Assembly: GCA_035626235.1 (NCBI GenBank)
Contig: DASPOB010000027.1
Span: forward strand, 9,371 to 73,370
DNA: 64,000 bases
Reading direction: 5' to 3'
Source: DATFYP01 sp035626235
GTDB taxonomy: Archaea; Thermoproteota; Nitrososphaeria; Nitrososphaerales; Gagatemarchaeaceae
Positions 24,584 through 33,017 of this stretch are shown in pieces. The notes beneath the pieces were generated by a model. That model had not been told where the DNA came from. It worked only from the letters and a program-made list of their open reading frames with translations, and did not search any database. Position 1 is the stretch's first letter, and each line of letters starts with the position of its first letter. A program made the position numbers and the translations under genes.

Positions 24584-25243
24584 GTGGCCTACTCCGTCAT
24601 CAGAGGAGCCAGCCGGCGCTACACCTACTTCAGGTTCAAGTCCGACCTAACCTTGGAAGTGGTCCTCCCCAGGGGGAGGGAGGTAGACCCTGAAGCGGCC
24701 GTCAGGGAGAATCTGCCTTGGATAACCCGAGAGTACGAAAGAATCGCGGCCTCTCGCAGGATTCTGAGCTCCGAGCAGGTCATGTACGGTGGGACATATC
24801 TTAGGATTGTGTATACTCCGGACAACACAGACGCACTCGTCCCCGATCTCCAGGCCGGCGAAGTTCTTGTAAGGGCCAGTGAGAGAAGCAGAATCAAGGA
24901 GCTGATTCGAAGGTGGTTCCTGAAGGAGACCTCGGCCTACGTTGTCAGCAGGGTCGCCGAGTCGGCTCCGCTTGTCGGGGCGAAGCCGAGCAGGGTCGAC
25001 GTCAGAGAGATCAACAAGTGGGGCTACTGCACGAGGAACGGCAGGTTGTCTTTCAGCTGGCAGCTCGTCGCCCTACCCGAGAGGCTCCGTGAGTACGTCG
25101 TCTTTCACGAGCTGACCCATCTGCTGGAGTTCAGTCACTCTCCGGCATTCAAGAGGAGACTCTCCTCTGTCTGTCCGGATTTCCGGCAGCGCGAACGGGA
25201 GCTCGACGAGGTAGTCCCCTACGACCGCATGACCGTGATGTGA
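24584..25243 (+). CDS. YgjP/SprT-like (DUF45) zinc metallopeptidase
   Basis: A DUF45-type metalloprotein. The zinc motif HELTH is in VVFHELTHLLEFSHSPAFKR and is preceded by the typical segment INKWGYCTRNGRLSFSWQLV; the third His is in FSHS. Bacterial YgjP/SprT-like proteins are putative zinc peptidases of poorly known substrate. I chose GTG 24584 (219 residues) because of the perfect Shine-Dalgarno. However, the preceding in-frame SIGGRT looks homologous, so the true start might lie a few codons upstream at a non-standard codon, or the gene may overlap the CBS gene. Confidence 0.82.
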   Translation: MAYSVIRGASRRYTYFRFKSDLTLEVVLPRGREVDPEAAVRENLPWITREYERIAASRRILSSEQVMYGGTYLRIVYTPDNTDALVPDLQAGEVLVRASERSRIKELIRRWFLKETSAYVVSRVAESAPLVGAKPSRVDVREINKWGYCTRNGRLSFSWQLVALPERLREYVVFHELTHLLEFSHSPAFKRRLSSVCPDFRQRERELDEVVPYDRMTVM

Positions 25244-25294
25244 GGAGGCCCCGCCGCGGCCGGCTTAAATCAAGACGGCACCGACGCCCGATGC

Positions 25295-26212
25295 ATGCTC
25301 TCCACGGTCAAAGCGGAGACGATGAGCCAGCCAGCCGCTCTAGAGCGGTTCCTTCATGAGGACCTCGAACCAGCCCCTCCGGGCTCTGTTTTCGTCGGGG
25401 CGGGGGACTGCTTCTCGGCGTCGTTGATCACGGGCTGCCTTTCCCAGCGAGGGCACTTGGCGGTGGATCCCTACGAACTCATCACAAGTCCTGCAATTGC
25501 GAGGGGAAGGAGCGTGTATTTCGTCTCGACATCCGGCAGGACGGCTTCCAACATCGCTGCGGCCGCGGCAGTCGAGGCTGTCGCAAGGGAGAGGGTCGCC
25601 GTGACCGCCGATCCGGCGGGAGGACTCGCCAGAATGACAGACTCGGTGATTTTCATCCCCTACAGAAACGCCCCGCGGGTCCCGGGAACTCTCTCGTTCT
25701 CTTTATCGCTCCTCGCACTCATGAAGATAGTTCAAGGGGGTTTCAAATGCGATTTCAAGGGGGCATATTCGAAGGCGAGACGCGATGCGGTCAAGGTCGG
25801 CCTCGCCGAGAATGGAGTCAGCTATTTCTTGGGCAACGGCCCGGCGTACCCAGTGTGCATCTACGCGGCGCTGAAGGTCCACGAGATGCTGGGCGGACGG
25901 GCGCAGGGAATCATGCTCGAAGAATTCGGCCATGCACCCATTTTCGCCCTAAGGAAGGAGGATACGGTCAACATTTTTGGTGCATTTGACTCTCTCGACC
26001 TCGGGCAGAGGCTGGCACCCCCGCTGTTGAAAGCAGGATTCTCTTCGTCCGTAATCCCCCCATTTGGGTCTGACCCTCATGAAAGAGTCTTTCACCTCGT
26101 CTTCCTGTCCCAGCTGGCTGTCTTGGAGAGGGCGAAGTCGATGGGGCTCTCTAGGCCCTACTTCGCCGCAGCCAGTGATAGGCTGGCCATCAGCGACAAG
26201 ATGATTTACTGA
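25295..26212 (+). CDS. SIS-domain sugar isomerase-like protein
   Basis: A 305-residue protein with two SIS (sugar isomerase) halves. The first has SVFVGAGDCFSASLI and YFVSTSGRTASNIAAAA, the phosphosugar-binding Ser/Thr loop; the second has YFLGNGPAYPVCIYAALKVHEM and MLEEFGHAPIFAL, as in the isomerase domain of glucosamine-6-phosphate synthase and archaeal phosphoglucose/phosphomannose isomerases. The substrate is probably a phosphorylated sugar. The glutaminase domain is absent. A TTAAATC TATA box at 25265-25271 is about 27 bases before the ATG. Confidence 0.8.
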   Translation: MLSTVKAETMSQPAALERFLHEDLEPAPPGSVFVGAGDCFSASLITGCLSQRGHLAVDPYELITSPAIARGRSVYFVSTSGRTASNIAAAAAVEAVARERVAVTADPAGGLARMTDSVIFIPYRNAPRVPGTLSFSLSLLALMKIVQGGFKCDFKGAYSKARRDAVKVGLAENGVSYFLGNGPAYPVCIYAALKVHEMLGGRAQGIMLEEFGHAPIFALRKEDTVNIFGAFDSLDLGQRLAPPLLKAGFSSSVIPPFGSDPHERVFHLVFLSQLAVLERAKSMGLSRPYFAAASDRLAISDKMIY

Positions 26213-26288
26213 CGTCGCGATTGAGGTATAGGTTAGCCTTGGTGCCTCGCCTTGCCCGTCTTTGCGCGGTTTGTCGCTCTTTCGGGCG

Positions 26289-26606
26289 CTAAGCGTAGTC
26301 GGGGCCGCTCGGTCCCCTGGCGGCTACTCTCGCGTACAGAGACAGCATCATGGCCAACGCGACCGTTCCCAGTAGCAATGTCCCCAGAACGAAAGCCAGA
26401 TTCCTCGCCGTGGCCCAGGACAGGATCGAGAATGAGCCTGAGGTTATGTCCACTCCCTGACCACAGACCAAGTATGACAAGAGAATCAGCACAACCAAGA
26501 CCAGACTCGTCGGTACTAACAGTATGTGGGAGCCAATCGTGAAGCGAAGAGAAAACCTTACGAAAATCGCCACGTAGCGGAGTTTAGGATCACGATTATT
26601 CCACAA
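26289..26606 (-). CDS. Small membrane protein downstream of PaaK
   Basis: A 105-residue protein with two clear hydrophobic helices (HILLVPTSLVLVVLILLSYL and LAFVLGTLLLGTVALAMML) and basic ends. Its start overlaps the stop codon of the PaaK-like gene by about 11 bases, so it is probably translated from the same message. No family recognised. The role may be linked to the ligase only by position. Confidence 0.6.
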   Translation of the reverse strand: MWNNRDPKLRYVAIFVRFSLRFTIGSHILLVPTSLVLVVLILLSYLVCGQGVDITSGSFSILSWATARNLAFVLGTLLLGTVALAMMLSLYARVAARGPSGPDYA

Positions 26607-27942
26607 TCACTCTTTTCGACTTGCCCTCATACCTTGGCAACGCGCCCTCCTCGACGAAAGTGATTTTCGGCGACATGAACATTAGGGTTCTGCGCACTTC
26701 GCCCGTTATCTTTTCCCTGAGCTTCGGGTTGTCAGAAGCTGTTACCAGCTCCACGCTTATTCGGAAGCCCTTGTCACCTGACTTATCGACTTCTACGAGG
26801 TAGTCATTCACTTCGGGGAACCTGAACATGGCTTCCTGTATGGCATTGGGCCATATCTTCACTCCCCTAAAATGAATCACGTCGTCTAGCCTTCCCGTGA
26901 CCCACATGCAACGTGGGAAGGCGCCCCTTCCGCAAGGGCAGTCGCCTTCGGCGAGAACAGTAAGGTCTCTCAGGCGGTAACGTATCAGGGGCATGGCTTC
27001 CTTCGTCATGGTCGTGACCACCATTTCACCCTGCTCTCCCTGTCCGACTGGCTCGTTGGTTTCAGGGTCTATGACTTCGAGATAGAGGTGGTCGGTCCAG
27101 AAGTGAAACCCGTTCTCGAATTCACACTCCTGCCCACTCCCCGGTCCCAGCAGCTCCGTTGCGCCGTAGACGTTCCTTGCGCCCCCGCCCTTCTTCTTCA
27201 AGCCGAATCCCTTCTCTATTCTTCGCCTCATCTGTTCTGTCCACACTTCTGCTCCTGGGATCGTAATCCGGATGGAGGATTCGGTCGGGTCGATTCCGCC
27301 CTTCCGCATAGACTCAAGCACATAGAGCTGGTAGGACGGGGTTCCCGTAATGACTGTCGGCTTGAAGTCGCGGATTATAGGTAGCATCGCTTCAGTCCTT
27401 CCTACACTCCAGGGTATCACCGCCGCTCCCGCAAGTCGGCAGCTCTGATGGAATCCCAGGCCACCAGTGAAGAGACCATACCCGTAGATGTTCAGGAGAA
27501 TGTCGCCTCGTCTCACCCCAGCGGTGACCAGCGTCCTGGCCATCAGGTTCATCCATGTTTCGTGATCCTTCATGGTGTAGGGACCGACCGTGGGCCGACC
27601 CGTAGTTCCGCTGCTCATGTGCCATCCGATTAGCCGTTGCCTAGGGACGCAGAGAAAATCGCCACCGTATGGATATGAGAATCGTCTCAGGTCGTCCTTG
27701 GTGGTGAACGGGAATCTTCTGATGTCGCGCAAATCGCGGAAATCAGAAGGAGCGACCTTCTTCTGCTTGAACGCCTTTCTGTAGAAGGGGCTCGTCTCTT
27801 GGACATATTTCAGGATGGACCTCAGTCTTCTCTCCTGCAGTCGCGCTAACTCGCGTCGGGAGATGCGTTCCTCCTTCTGGTTCAAATACCTTATACTGTT
27901 CGACAACGATGTCCCCAGCCCCCCACCCTGCCACGCAAGCAT
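26596..27942 (-). CDS. paaK: Phenylacetate-CoA ligase family protein
   Basis: An adenylate-forming enzyme of the PaaK family. The family features occur in order: SPFYRKAF near the N-terminus, the P-loop-like HMSSGTTGRPTVG, GATELLGPG, the acceptor motif TTMTKEAMPLIRYRLRD, a Cys-rich CPCGRGAFPRC and VIHFRGVKIWPNAIQ. It should activate an aryl or related acid to its CoA thioester. No other phenylacetate genes are nearby, so the substrate is open. The frame starts at 27942, but homology begins near ISRREL; TTG 27885 is a plausible alternative. The first 19 residues are doubtful. Confidence 0.87.
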   Translation of the reverse strand: MLAWQGGGLGTSLSNSIRYLNQKEERISRRELARLQERRLRSILKYVQETSPFYRKAFKQKKVAPSDFRDLRDIRRFPFTTKDDLRRFSYPYGGDFLCVPRQRLIGWHMSSGTTGRPTVGPYTMKDHETWMNLMARTLVTAGVRRGDILLNIYGYGLFTGGLGFHQSCRLAGAAVIPWSVGRTEAMLPIIRDFKPTVITGTPSYQLYVLESMRKGGIDPTESSIRITIPGAEVWTEQMRRRIEKGFGLKKKGGGARNVYGATELLGPGSGQECEFENGFHFWTDHLYLEVIDPETNEPVGQGEQGEMVVTTMTKEAMPLIRYRLRDLTVLAEGDCPCGRGAFPRCMWVTGRLDDVIHFRGVKIWPNAIQEAMFRFPEVNDYLVEVDKSGDKGFRISVELVTASDNPKLREKITGEVRRTLMFMSPKITFVEEGALPRYEGKSKRVIVE

Positions 27943-28178
27943 TCATGGGTGTTTCGCATGTTCACAGGAAGCCTCGAACCCTTAGCCGTTGTTCGCAGCG
28001 GCAGCAGAGAGCGCTGTTTGTCTTGCCGCGGCCTCGCTTTTCGAACCGTGAATACCGGGGCTCTCGGCGGCTTGTTCCGTGGGGAGCTTCTACACTTGGA
28101 AGAGGCGAGGTCAGAACTCGATGAAAAGATTCTCCCACTCGCCCCTTCGACTTCGGTCTAGACCGCGTGGCCGACGCT
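27943..28178. other. Intergenic stretch between paaK and the ParB gene
   Basis: About 236 bases with no supported gene. Short open frames exist on both strands, but none has recognisable sequence, a good start context or homology by eye. It must contain the paaK promoter and the 3' region of the ParB gene. Confidence 0.4.
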
Positions 28179-29081
28179 CTAGGCGTATCCCTGCTGCCTT
28201 AGCCAGGAGTGCAGCGCTAGCGCGGCGATTGCCTCCATGGTCGTCCCCCTATCCTCCGCGGCCTTCCTGAGGGCATCGGCGACCCTCGGGTCAAGCACGA
28301 TTTCTAACTTGACCGTATGCAGCGAGACGGCCTCTTTGACTATCTTCTCCACTGGCCTTTCAGGAGCCATGACGAAGTGGCTCACGACGTTCTCAGCCTC
28401 TGGCCGCGGCATCTCGGCGATGGTGTGGGCAAGTTCCGTCAGCTTCTTGACCTGCTCCCTGCGCGGCAGCTCCTGAACTGAAGGAGCTTCCTGTGCCTTA
28501 TGCAGGAACGTCGCGTGTCTTACGGGGAGCACACCGTCCCTCCTTTCCTCGGGTCGGGGTGCCTGCTTCACTTCTATGTCTGCCTTGGCCTCTTTCCTGA
28601 GGCTGCGGACCACTTCCACCGCGCTTATCCTGTCTTCGACGTACCTCCGTGACTTGCCGAGGGCCCTGGCTAACTGTTCCGCGGAGCCGTATGCCTTCGG
28701 GTTCAATCTCCTCAGCTCCATCAGGGCATCGTATTCTTCCTCGGGCTCTATGTCGCGCCGTTGGATGTTTTCGACCAGCGAGACAACAATCGCTTCCTCG
28801 TCTGTCATCTCCCTGACGATTGCGGGAATCTTCCTCAGCCCGGCTTCTCTGGCGGCCGCGAGTCTCCTCGAACCGATTATCAATTCGTACTTTGTCCCGA
28901 CGGGCCTCGCCAGCACAGGCTCCAGGACCCCCATCTCGCTGATCGATTCCTTCAGCTCCCTCACGTCGCCGGGATTCTTCCTGACATTCGCTTTGCCAAC
29001 GAAAAGTTTGGAGATCTCAACCTGCGTGACTATGCTGTCCCGCTCCGACGCAAGGCCCGGCCTGCTCAATCCTCTGAGCAC
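28179..29081 (-). CDS. ParB/Spo0J family protein with added C-terminal dimer-like domain
   Basis: A 300-residue ParB homologue. The N-terminal nuclease/CTPase-like domain (about 18-105) has the boxes ELKESISEMGVLEPVLARPV, LIIGSRRLAAAREAGL and VENIQRRDIEPEEEYDAL. A helix-turn-helix follows (EQLARALGKSRRYVEDRISAV). After a charged linker the last 45 residues (VKLEIVLDPRVADAL...TMEAIAALALHSWL) look like a ribbon-helix-helix-type dimerisation or DNA-binding domain. ParB proteins mark chromosomal or plasmid centromeres. No ParA ATPase gene is in the window. The start is GTG, 13 bases after an AGGAG. Confidence 0.85.
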   Translation of the reverse strand: MLRGLSRPGLASERDSIVTQVEISKLFVGKANVRKNPGDVRELKESISEMGVLEPVLARPVGTKYELIIGSRRLAAAREAGLRKIPAIVREMTDEEAIVVSLVENIQRRDIEPEEEYDALMELRRLNPKAYGSAEQLARALGKSRRYVEDRISAVEVVRSLRKEAKADIEVKQAPRPEERRDGVLPVRHATFLHKAQEAPSVQELPRREQVKKLTELAHTIAEMPRPEAENVVSHFVMAPERPVEKIVKEAVSLHTVKLEIVLDPRVADALRKAAEDRGTTMEAIAALALHSWLRQQGYA

Positions 29082-29152
29082 CTCGCAGCGCTCCTAAAAA
29101 AACCTACAGTAGCGCCGTCGCCGCGGTCCGGCCGGCTATGAAAATGGGCGGT

Positions 29153-29344
29153 TCACGACGTGGGAGCCCGCCGTCTTCTTCCTGAGCGCTTCTCGACCTG
29201 TTTCTTCACCCATGCTTCGTACTGGTTCTCCGTGGGCTCTCGCGAGCGCTTTTCCCCGGCCGGCTTGACCGGCTGGGACTTGATCCACTCCTCGAAAGAG
29301 TCAACCGGCAAGTGAGTCCTTTCGGATTTGCTCGACTCCCTCAT
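29153..29344 (-). CDS. Small charged protein with two W-x-K/Q repeats
   Basis: A 63-residue, very hydrophilic protein with two similar segments, FEEWIKSQPVKPAG and YEAWVKKQVEKRSG, ended by a basic tail (RRRRAPTS). A TATA-like CTTATATCC lies on the minus strand at about 29367-29375, with the ATG at 29344, so a promoter is in place. The gene lies just upstream of the ParB gene and in the same direction. The duplicated motif suggests a short linear binding peptide; the function is unknown. Confidence 0.6.
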   Translation of the reverse strand: MRESSKSERTHLPVDSFEEWIKSQPVKPAGEKRSREPTENQYEAWVKKQVEKRSGRRRRAPTS

Positions 29345-29414
29345 CGCGACTGCGGAGGTACTCCTTGGATATAAGTAGAATCGGCACCGTGCAGAACGTA
29401 GGTATAGCGCCCAG

Positions 29415-29834
29415 CTATTCTCCTACGATTTGGACTATGACTTTCCGCCGCCTTGGCCTGATGTCGAGTTCCACCATGACCACCTGTTGCCACTTTCCAA
29501 CCGCAAGTTCTCCCTTCATGAACGGCACCGTGAGGCTCGGGCCGACCAGCGCAGCTTTCACATGAGAGTGTCCATTGCCGTCATTCCACGTCTTCTGGTG
29601 CTCGTACTCCCTGCGTCTGGGAGACACGCGCTCAAGCATTTCCGGGAAGTCTTTCGCAAGTCCTGGCTCGAATTCCATCGTGGTTACGGCGGCCGTGGAG
29701 CCTGAAACGAACACCGTGACGATCCCTGCCTTCGTGCTCGACTCCCTTACGGCTTTTCTCACGTCCTCGGTGAGGTCTACCACATCGTTCTCGCCCTTGC
29801 TCGCGACATCAAGCTCCTTGGTGACTACAGCCAT
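29415..29834 (-). CDS. YjbQ family protein (UPF0047)
   Basis: A 139-residue protein of the YjbQ/UPF0047 family. The core sequence GIVTVFVSGSTAAVTTMEFEPGL, then WNDGNGHSHVKAALVGPSLTVPF and WQQVVMVELDIRPRRR, is highly characteristic; the H-S-H and E residues form the putative active site. Some members have weak thiamine-phosphate synthase activity. The frame begins at 29891, but I chose ATG 29834 because the earlier part is a low-complexity Arg stretch and overlaps a TATA element. It is divergent from the UbiA gene and may share its TATA box. Confidence 0.88.
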   Translation of the reverse strand: MAVVTKELDVASKGENDVVDLTEDVRKAVRESSTKAGIVTVFVSGSTAAVTTMEFEPGLAKDFPEMLERVSPRRREYEHQKTWNDGNGHSHVKAALVGPSLTVPFMKGELAVGKWQQVVMVELDIRPRRRKVIVQIVGE

Positions 29835-29882
29835 GACTGCCCCCCTTCTCCGCCGAGCCTTATCCCTGCGCCGCCGCCAACG

Positions 29883-29891
29883 CTTATACAA
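29883..29891. promoter_or_regulatory. Shared TATA element CTTATACAA between divergent genes
   Basis: CTTATACAA reads as a TATA-like element on both strands (TTGTATAAG on the minus). On the plus strand it is centred 27 bases before the UbiA ATG; on the minus strand it is about 53 bases before the YjbQ ATG, leaving a short leader. One element may drive both genes. Confidence 0.5.
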
Positions 29892-29913
29892 TCAGCTGCT
29901 CGCTTGAAAGGGG

Positions 29914-30822
29914 ATGGACGCGAAGACCCTCTTCCTTGCAACCAGGCCTTGGTCCTTCACGATGACTTTCTCATCCGTCACCGTTGGCACGCTGCTCGCC
30001 TATCTGCTCACCGGAAGTTTCAACCCGCTGTTGTATCTGCTGGTGTTCGCCGGCATGATTGCGTTCCATGCGGCTACGAACCTGATCAACGACTTCTACG
30101 ACGTCAAACACGGTGTTGACAGAATGGGTGCGCCTACCACCAAGTACCGGCCGCATCCCGTCGCGGCAGGAGTGGAACCTCCCAGCACAATCCGATTCTG
30201 GGCGGCGGTATTCTATGCATTCAGCATCGTTGCGGGCGTCTACCTTTCGCTGCTCAGTGGCCCGTGGGTGCTGGTGCTAGTCTGCGTGGGAGTCGCGGGG
30301 AGCCTATTGTACACGGCCGACCCCGTTGTTCTCAAGGCTAGGGGTCTCGGGGAGATGACGGCATTCCTGATGTGGGGTCCTCTAATTCCTCTCGGCGCCT
30401 ACCTGGTCCAGACCGGGGGACTCTCCGTGGCCCCCGTAGTTCTGGCGATTCCAATTGGCATACTGGTCGCCCTCGTCCTGCTTGCCAACAACATCAGGGA
30501 CATCGAGTATGATGGAAGCATGGGGATGAAGACCCTCCCCGTGATGCTCGGAAAAGCCAAGGGCAGCGCGTTGTACGAGGCCCTGCTGCTCGTCACCTAC
30601 CTGTTCGTCCCAGTATCCATAATCGCGGGCCTCTTGCCCGTCTGGTCGCTGGTGGTCATGGTTACGGTGCCCGAAGCAATCGGGCTCTCGAAGATGTTCA
30701 ACGGAGAAGTTCCCGACACCGCCGATCCGAGAACGGCCGCACTAGCCTTGAAGTTTTCCCTTCTGTACATGGCGTCGCTGGCTCTTCAGATCATCATCAC
30801 TCACATCCATCTGACTCTCTAG
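29914..30822 (+). CDS. menA: UbiA-family prenyltransferase (MenA-like)
   Basis: A 302-residue, about eight-helix UbiA-type prenyltransferase. The two Asp-rich motifs are present: NLINDFYDVKHGVD (first) and LANNIRDIEYDG (second), both needed to bind Mg-prenyl diphosphate. The YRPHPVAAG segment and early TRPWSFTM are typical of 1,4-dihydroxy-2-naphthoate prenyltransferases, so a role in menaquinone synthesis is likely. Membrane lipid or haem prenylation by related enzymes cannot be excluded, since no other men genes are nearby. Divergent from YjbQ; promoter discussed separately. Confidence 0.85.
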   Translation: MDAKTLFLATRPWSFTMTFSSVTVGTLLAYLLTGSFNPLLYLLVFAGMIAFHAATNLINDFYDVKHGVDRMGAPTTKYRPHPVAAGVEPPSTIRFWAAVFYAFSIVAGVYLSLLSGPWVLVLVCVGVAGSLLYTADPVVLKARGLGEMTAFLMWGPLIPLGAYLVQTGGLSVAPVVLAIPIGILVALVLLANNIRDIEYDGSMGMKTLPVMLGKAKGSALYEALLLVTYLFVPVSIIAGLLPVWSLVVMVTVPEAIGLSKMFNGEVPDTADPRTAALALKFSLLYMASLALQIIITHIHLTL

Positions 30823-30949
30823 GCCTGCGATTCCGACAGTCGAGGGCGCGTTGCCGTGCGCTCGACACACAGCGGTCCGACGGTGGCCTTCATGAAACAT
30901 CGCGTAGTGCCTCGAAACCTTAAAGCCCCGCAGGTATCACATCCTTCCA

Positions 30950-31351
30950 ATGGACGAGAGAGAAAAGGCGTCCCTTAAGGAGAAACTGAAGTCGCAGCTT
31001 ACGAAAGAGCAGTATGATGTCTGCTTCAATGGGGCGACGGAAAGGGCCTTCACGGGTGCCTACTGGGACTTCCACGGAGACGGAGTCTACAAGTGCGTTG
31101 TCTGCGACAGCGTTCTCTTCGACTCTAACACGAAATTCGAATCAGGGACCGGTTGGCCCAGCTTCTGGGACATGGCAAAGGAGGGGACAGTCAAGGAGAA
31201 GGTTGACCGAAGCTGGGGGATGACCCGGATTGAAGTGGTCTGCGCAAGCTGCGGCGCCCACCTGGGTCACAAGTTCGACGACGGGCCGAAGCCCACAGGA
31301 TTGAGATACTGCATCAACTCGGCCGCCCTTAAGCACGAGAAGAGAGCCTAG
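30950..31351 (+). CDS. msrB: Peptide methionine (R)-S-oxide reductase
   Basis: Repairs oxidised methionine (R form) in proteins. The 133-residue sequence has the MsrB zinc site (YKCVVCDSV and VVCASCGAHLGH), the GTGWPSFWD core, and the catalytic Cys in GLRYCINSAAL. Length is normal. Regeneration would use a thioredoxin-like donor. A CCTTAAAGC element at 30918-30926 lies about 27 bases before the ATG. The last codons overlap the 3' end of the convergent GNAT gene by 23 bases. Confidence 0.95.
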   Translation: MDEREKASLKEKLKSQLTKEQYDVCFNGATERAFTGAYWDFHGDGVYKCVVCDSVLFDSNTKFESGTGWPSFWDMAKEGTVKEKVDRSWGMTRIEVVCASCGAHLGHKFDDGPKPTGLRYCINSAALKHEKRA

Positions 31352-31850
31352 TTCCGCCCTCGCTCTTCTCCAGCTGCAGCTGCAGCAGCACCTCCCCAGG
31401 AACCACGAGCATGCTCCTGTACATCGTGATCGCCCGGAAGAGGCCGTACCTGCTGGCGACTTCTCTGAAGTTAGTCTTCATGAATCCCCTGGAACTGAAG
31501 AGCGCGAGCGCATCTTCGTTCTCCGCGGCTGCATAGACGATCTCCGTCCCGAGTGCACCAAAATAGTCTAACGCGTCATCTAGCAACCTTCCCCCGAATC
31601 CCATTCTCCTACTGACCCTTGCGACAGCGATATAGTAGACGTAGCCGATGCGATCATCAACGGTCTTCAACATGGTCAGGCCCACCGCGTTCCCGTTGAC
31701 CTCTGCGACCCTCACCTTGCCTATCTCGTAGAGGGTTCTCTTGGAATGCCTCAGGTACCAACCCTCGAAGCTCTCTTCCAGGATGGGTTCGAGCCGAGCC
31801 CTGTCGCCGGGGCCCGCTTCAGAAATCCCCTGACCAGTCTCGACCTTCAC
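31329..31850 (-). CDS. GNAT family N-acetyltransferase
   Basis: A 173-residue GNAT acetyltransferase. Its N-terminal GDRARLEPILEESFEGW and central IGYVYYIAVARVSRRMGFGG contain the acetyl-CoA-binding R/Q-x-x-G-x-G/A loop (here RRMGFGG), with the later ALALFSSRGFMKTNF segment typical of the fold. The substrate is unknown. The start GTG at 31850 overlaps the stop of the upstream amidohydrolase gene in GTGA, so the two form an operon and may act in one pathway or be linked only by coupling. Confidence 0.85.
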   Translation of the reverse strand: MKVETGQGISEAGPGDRARLEPILEESFEGWYLRHSKRTLYEIGKVRVAEVNGNAVGLTMLKTVDDRIGYVYYIAVARVSRRMGFGGRLLDDALDYFGALGTEIVYAAAENEDALALFSSRGFMKTNFREVASRYGLFRAITMYRSMLVVPGEVLLQLQLEKSEGGTRLSSRA

Positions 31851-32686
31851 AGACCGAACACTCGCTCGGCGTTCCCAGAGAGAATCTTTTTCTTGTCTCT
31901 CGAGCTAACGTCCAACCTCGACACAAGCTCAAGCGCCGATGAATGTGACGTGACCGGATAGTCGGTGCCGAAAATCACCTTGTCGGCCCCTCCGGCGAAG
32001 TAAATCGCCCCGTCAAGCTTGTTGACCAGCCAACCGATGTACTTGTCCGAGTAGGAAGTACCTCCGACGGCGAGTCCGGAGACGTCCGCGTAGAAGTTTT
32101 CATGCTTGTAGATCAGTTCCGCGACTTCTTCTATCCAAGGGTTCCCGAAATGGCACGCCACTATCTTTAGCCCTGGCCGGGAGTTAGCCAACGCGTCGAG
32201 GGTGAGCGGGTGAGAGTGAGCCAGGCTGCCGCGGCTGTCGGCCGTGTCCCCCGTGTGGAACATCACGGGAAGCCCTTCTTCCTCAGCGTACCTGTACAGT
32301 CTGTCGAAGACCTTGTCGGTGGCGAAGACCCTGAAATAGCCGAGGAGTACCTTGAATCCCTTGGCCTTGTCCCTGTTCTTCCGCGCGAGGGACACCGCGG
32401 CTCTCACTCCGGCACGCGTAGGGGTGACGGTCAGTATCGGCAGGAGCAGGTGCCGGCTAAGCTCGCACAACCTGAAGACTTCTTCGTTTTGCAGCATGCC
32501 CCCCGAGGTGAGGGGCGGGCTCAAGAGCAGGCCCTGGGCTATGCCATTGTCCTTCATGAGGTGGGAGAGCTCCTCCATGGTATACGAGAGTCCGTTCCTC
32601 CGTGCGAACGGAATCAGGGCGTCGTCCTTACGATGAGAGAGGTGAAGGTGCGCGTCTATTGTTCGAGGCAACCTCGGCCGACTCAC
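31847..32686 (-). CDS. Amidohydrolase (TIM-barrel metal-dependent hydrolase)
   Basis: An amidohydrolase-2 type protein. The opening RTIDAHLHLSHRKDD carries the HxH metal ligands; VMFHTGD, IVACHFGNPWIEEV and the final VIFGTDYPV supply the later His and Asp ligands. The order fits the decarboxylase/amidohydrolase_2 branch of the superfamily, whose members act on aromatic acids or lactones. The substrate is unknown. The frame is open to 32761, but a TATA-like GTTTTAATG at about 32700-32708 lies some 20 bases before GTG 32686, which I use as start (279 residues). Coupled to the GNAT gene. Confidence 0.85.
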   Translation of the reverse strand: MSRPRLPRTIDAHLHLSHRKDDALIPFARRNGLSYTMEELSHLMKDNGIAQGLLLSPPLTSGGMLQNEEVFRLCELSRHLLLPILTVTPTRAGVRAAVSLARKNRDKAKGFKVLLGYFRVFATDKVFDRLYRYAEEEGLPVMFHTGDTADSRGSLAHSHPLTLDALANSRPGLKIVACHFGNPWIEEVAELIYKHENFYADVSGLAVGGTSYSDKYIGWLVNKLDGAIYFAGGADKVIFGTDYPVTSHSSALELVSRLDVSSRDKKKILSGNAERVFGL

Positions 32687-33017
32687 GGCCCGGCGGCCTT
32701 CATTAAAACCCGACCCTCTTGAGATACTGGCTTGCCCTCTCATGAGAGGAGGTGGACCCAAGAATCTGTGGTATTAAGGCACAGGCAGGGGAAGGCAGCC
32801 TGGCGGGATTCCCGGTCCCTCTCACCGACGCTCAAGTTTGCTTCACCAAAGAGGAGCGGTTTTTAGACAGCCTATCCCTTAGACGCCCCAGGGCGTCCCG
32901 GCTTCAACCACCTTGCCAGTTGGAACGCCGAAGAAGACCATCCGTCGCGCGAAGACAGCGACCCTCCGTTCGCATAGGTCGATTCGCACGAGGAAGCATC
33001 CTGCAAGGAGCGGCAAG

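Noticed and set aside
27949..28161. Plus-strand frame of 70 codons between paaK and parB
   Set aside because: No promoter, no ribosome-binding site and no recognisable sequence.
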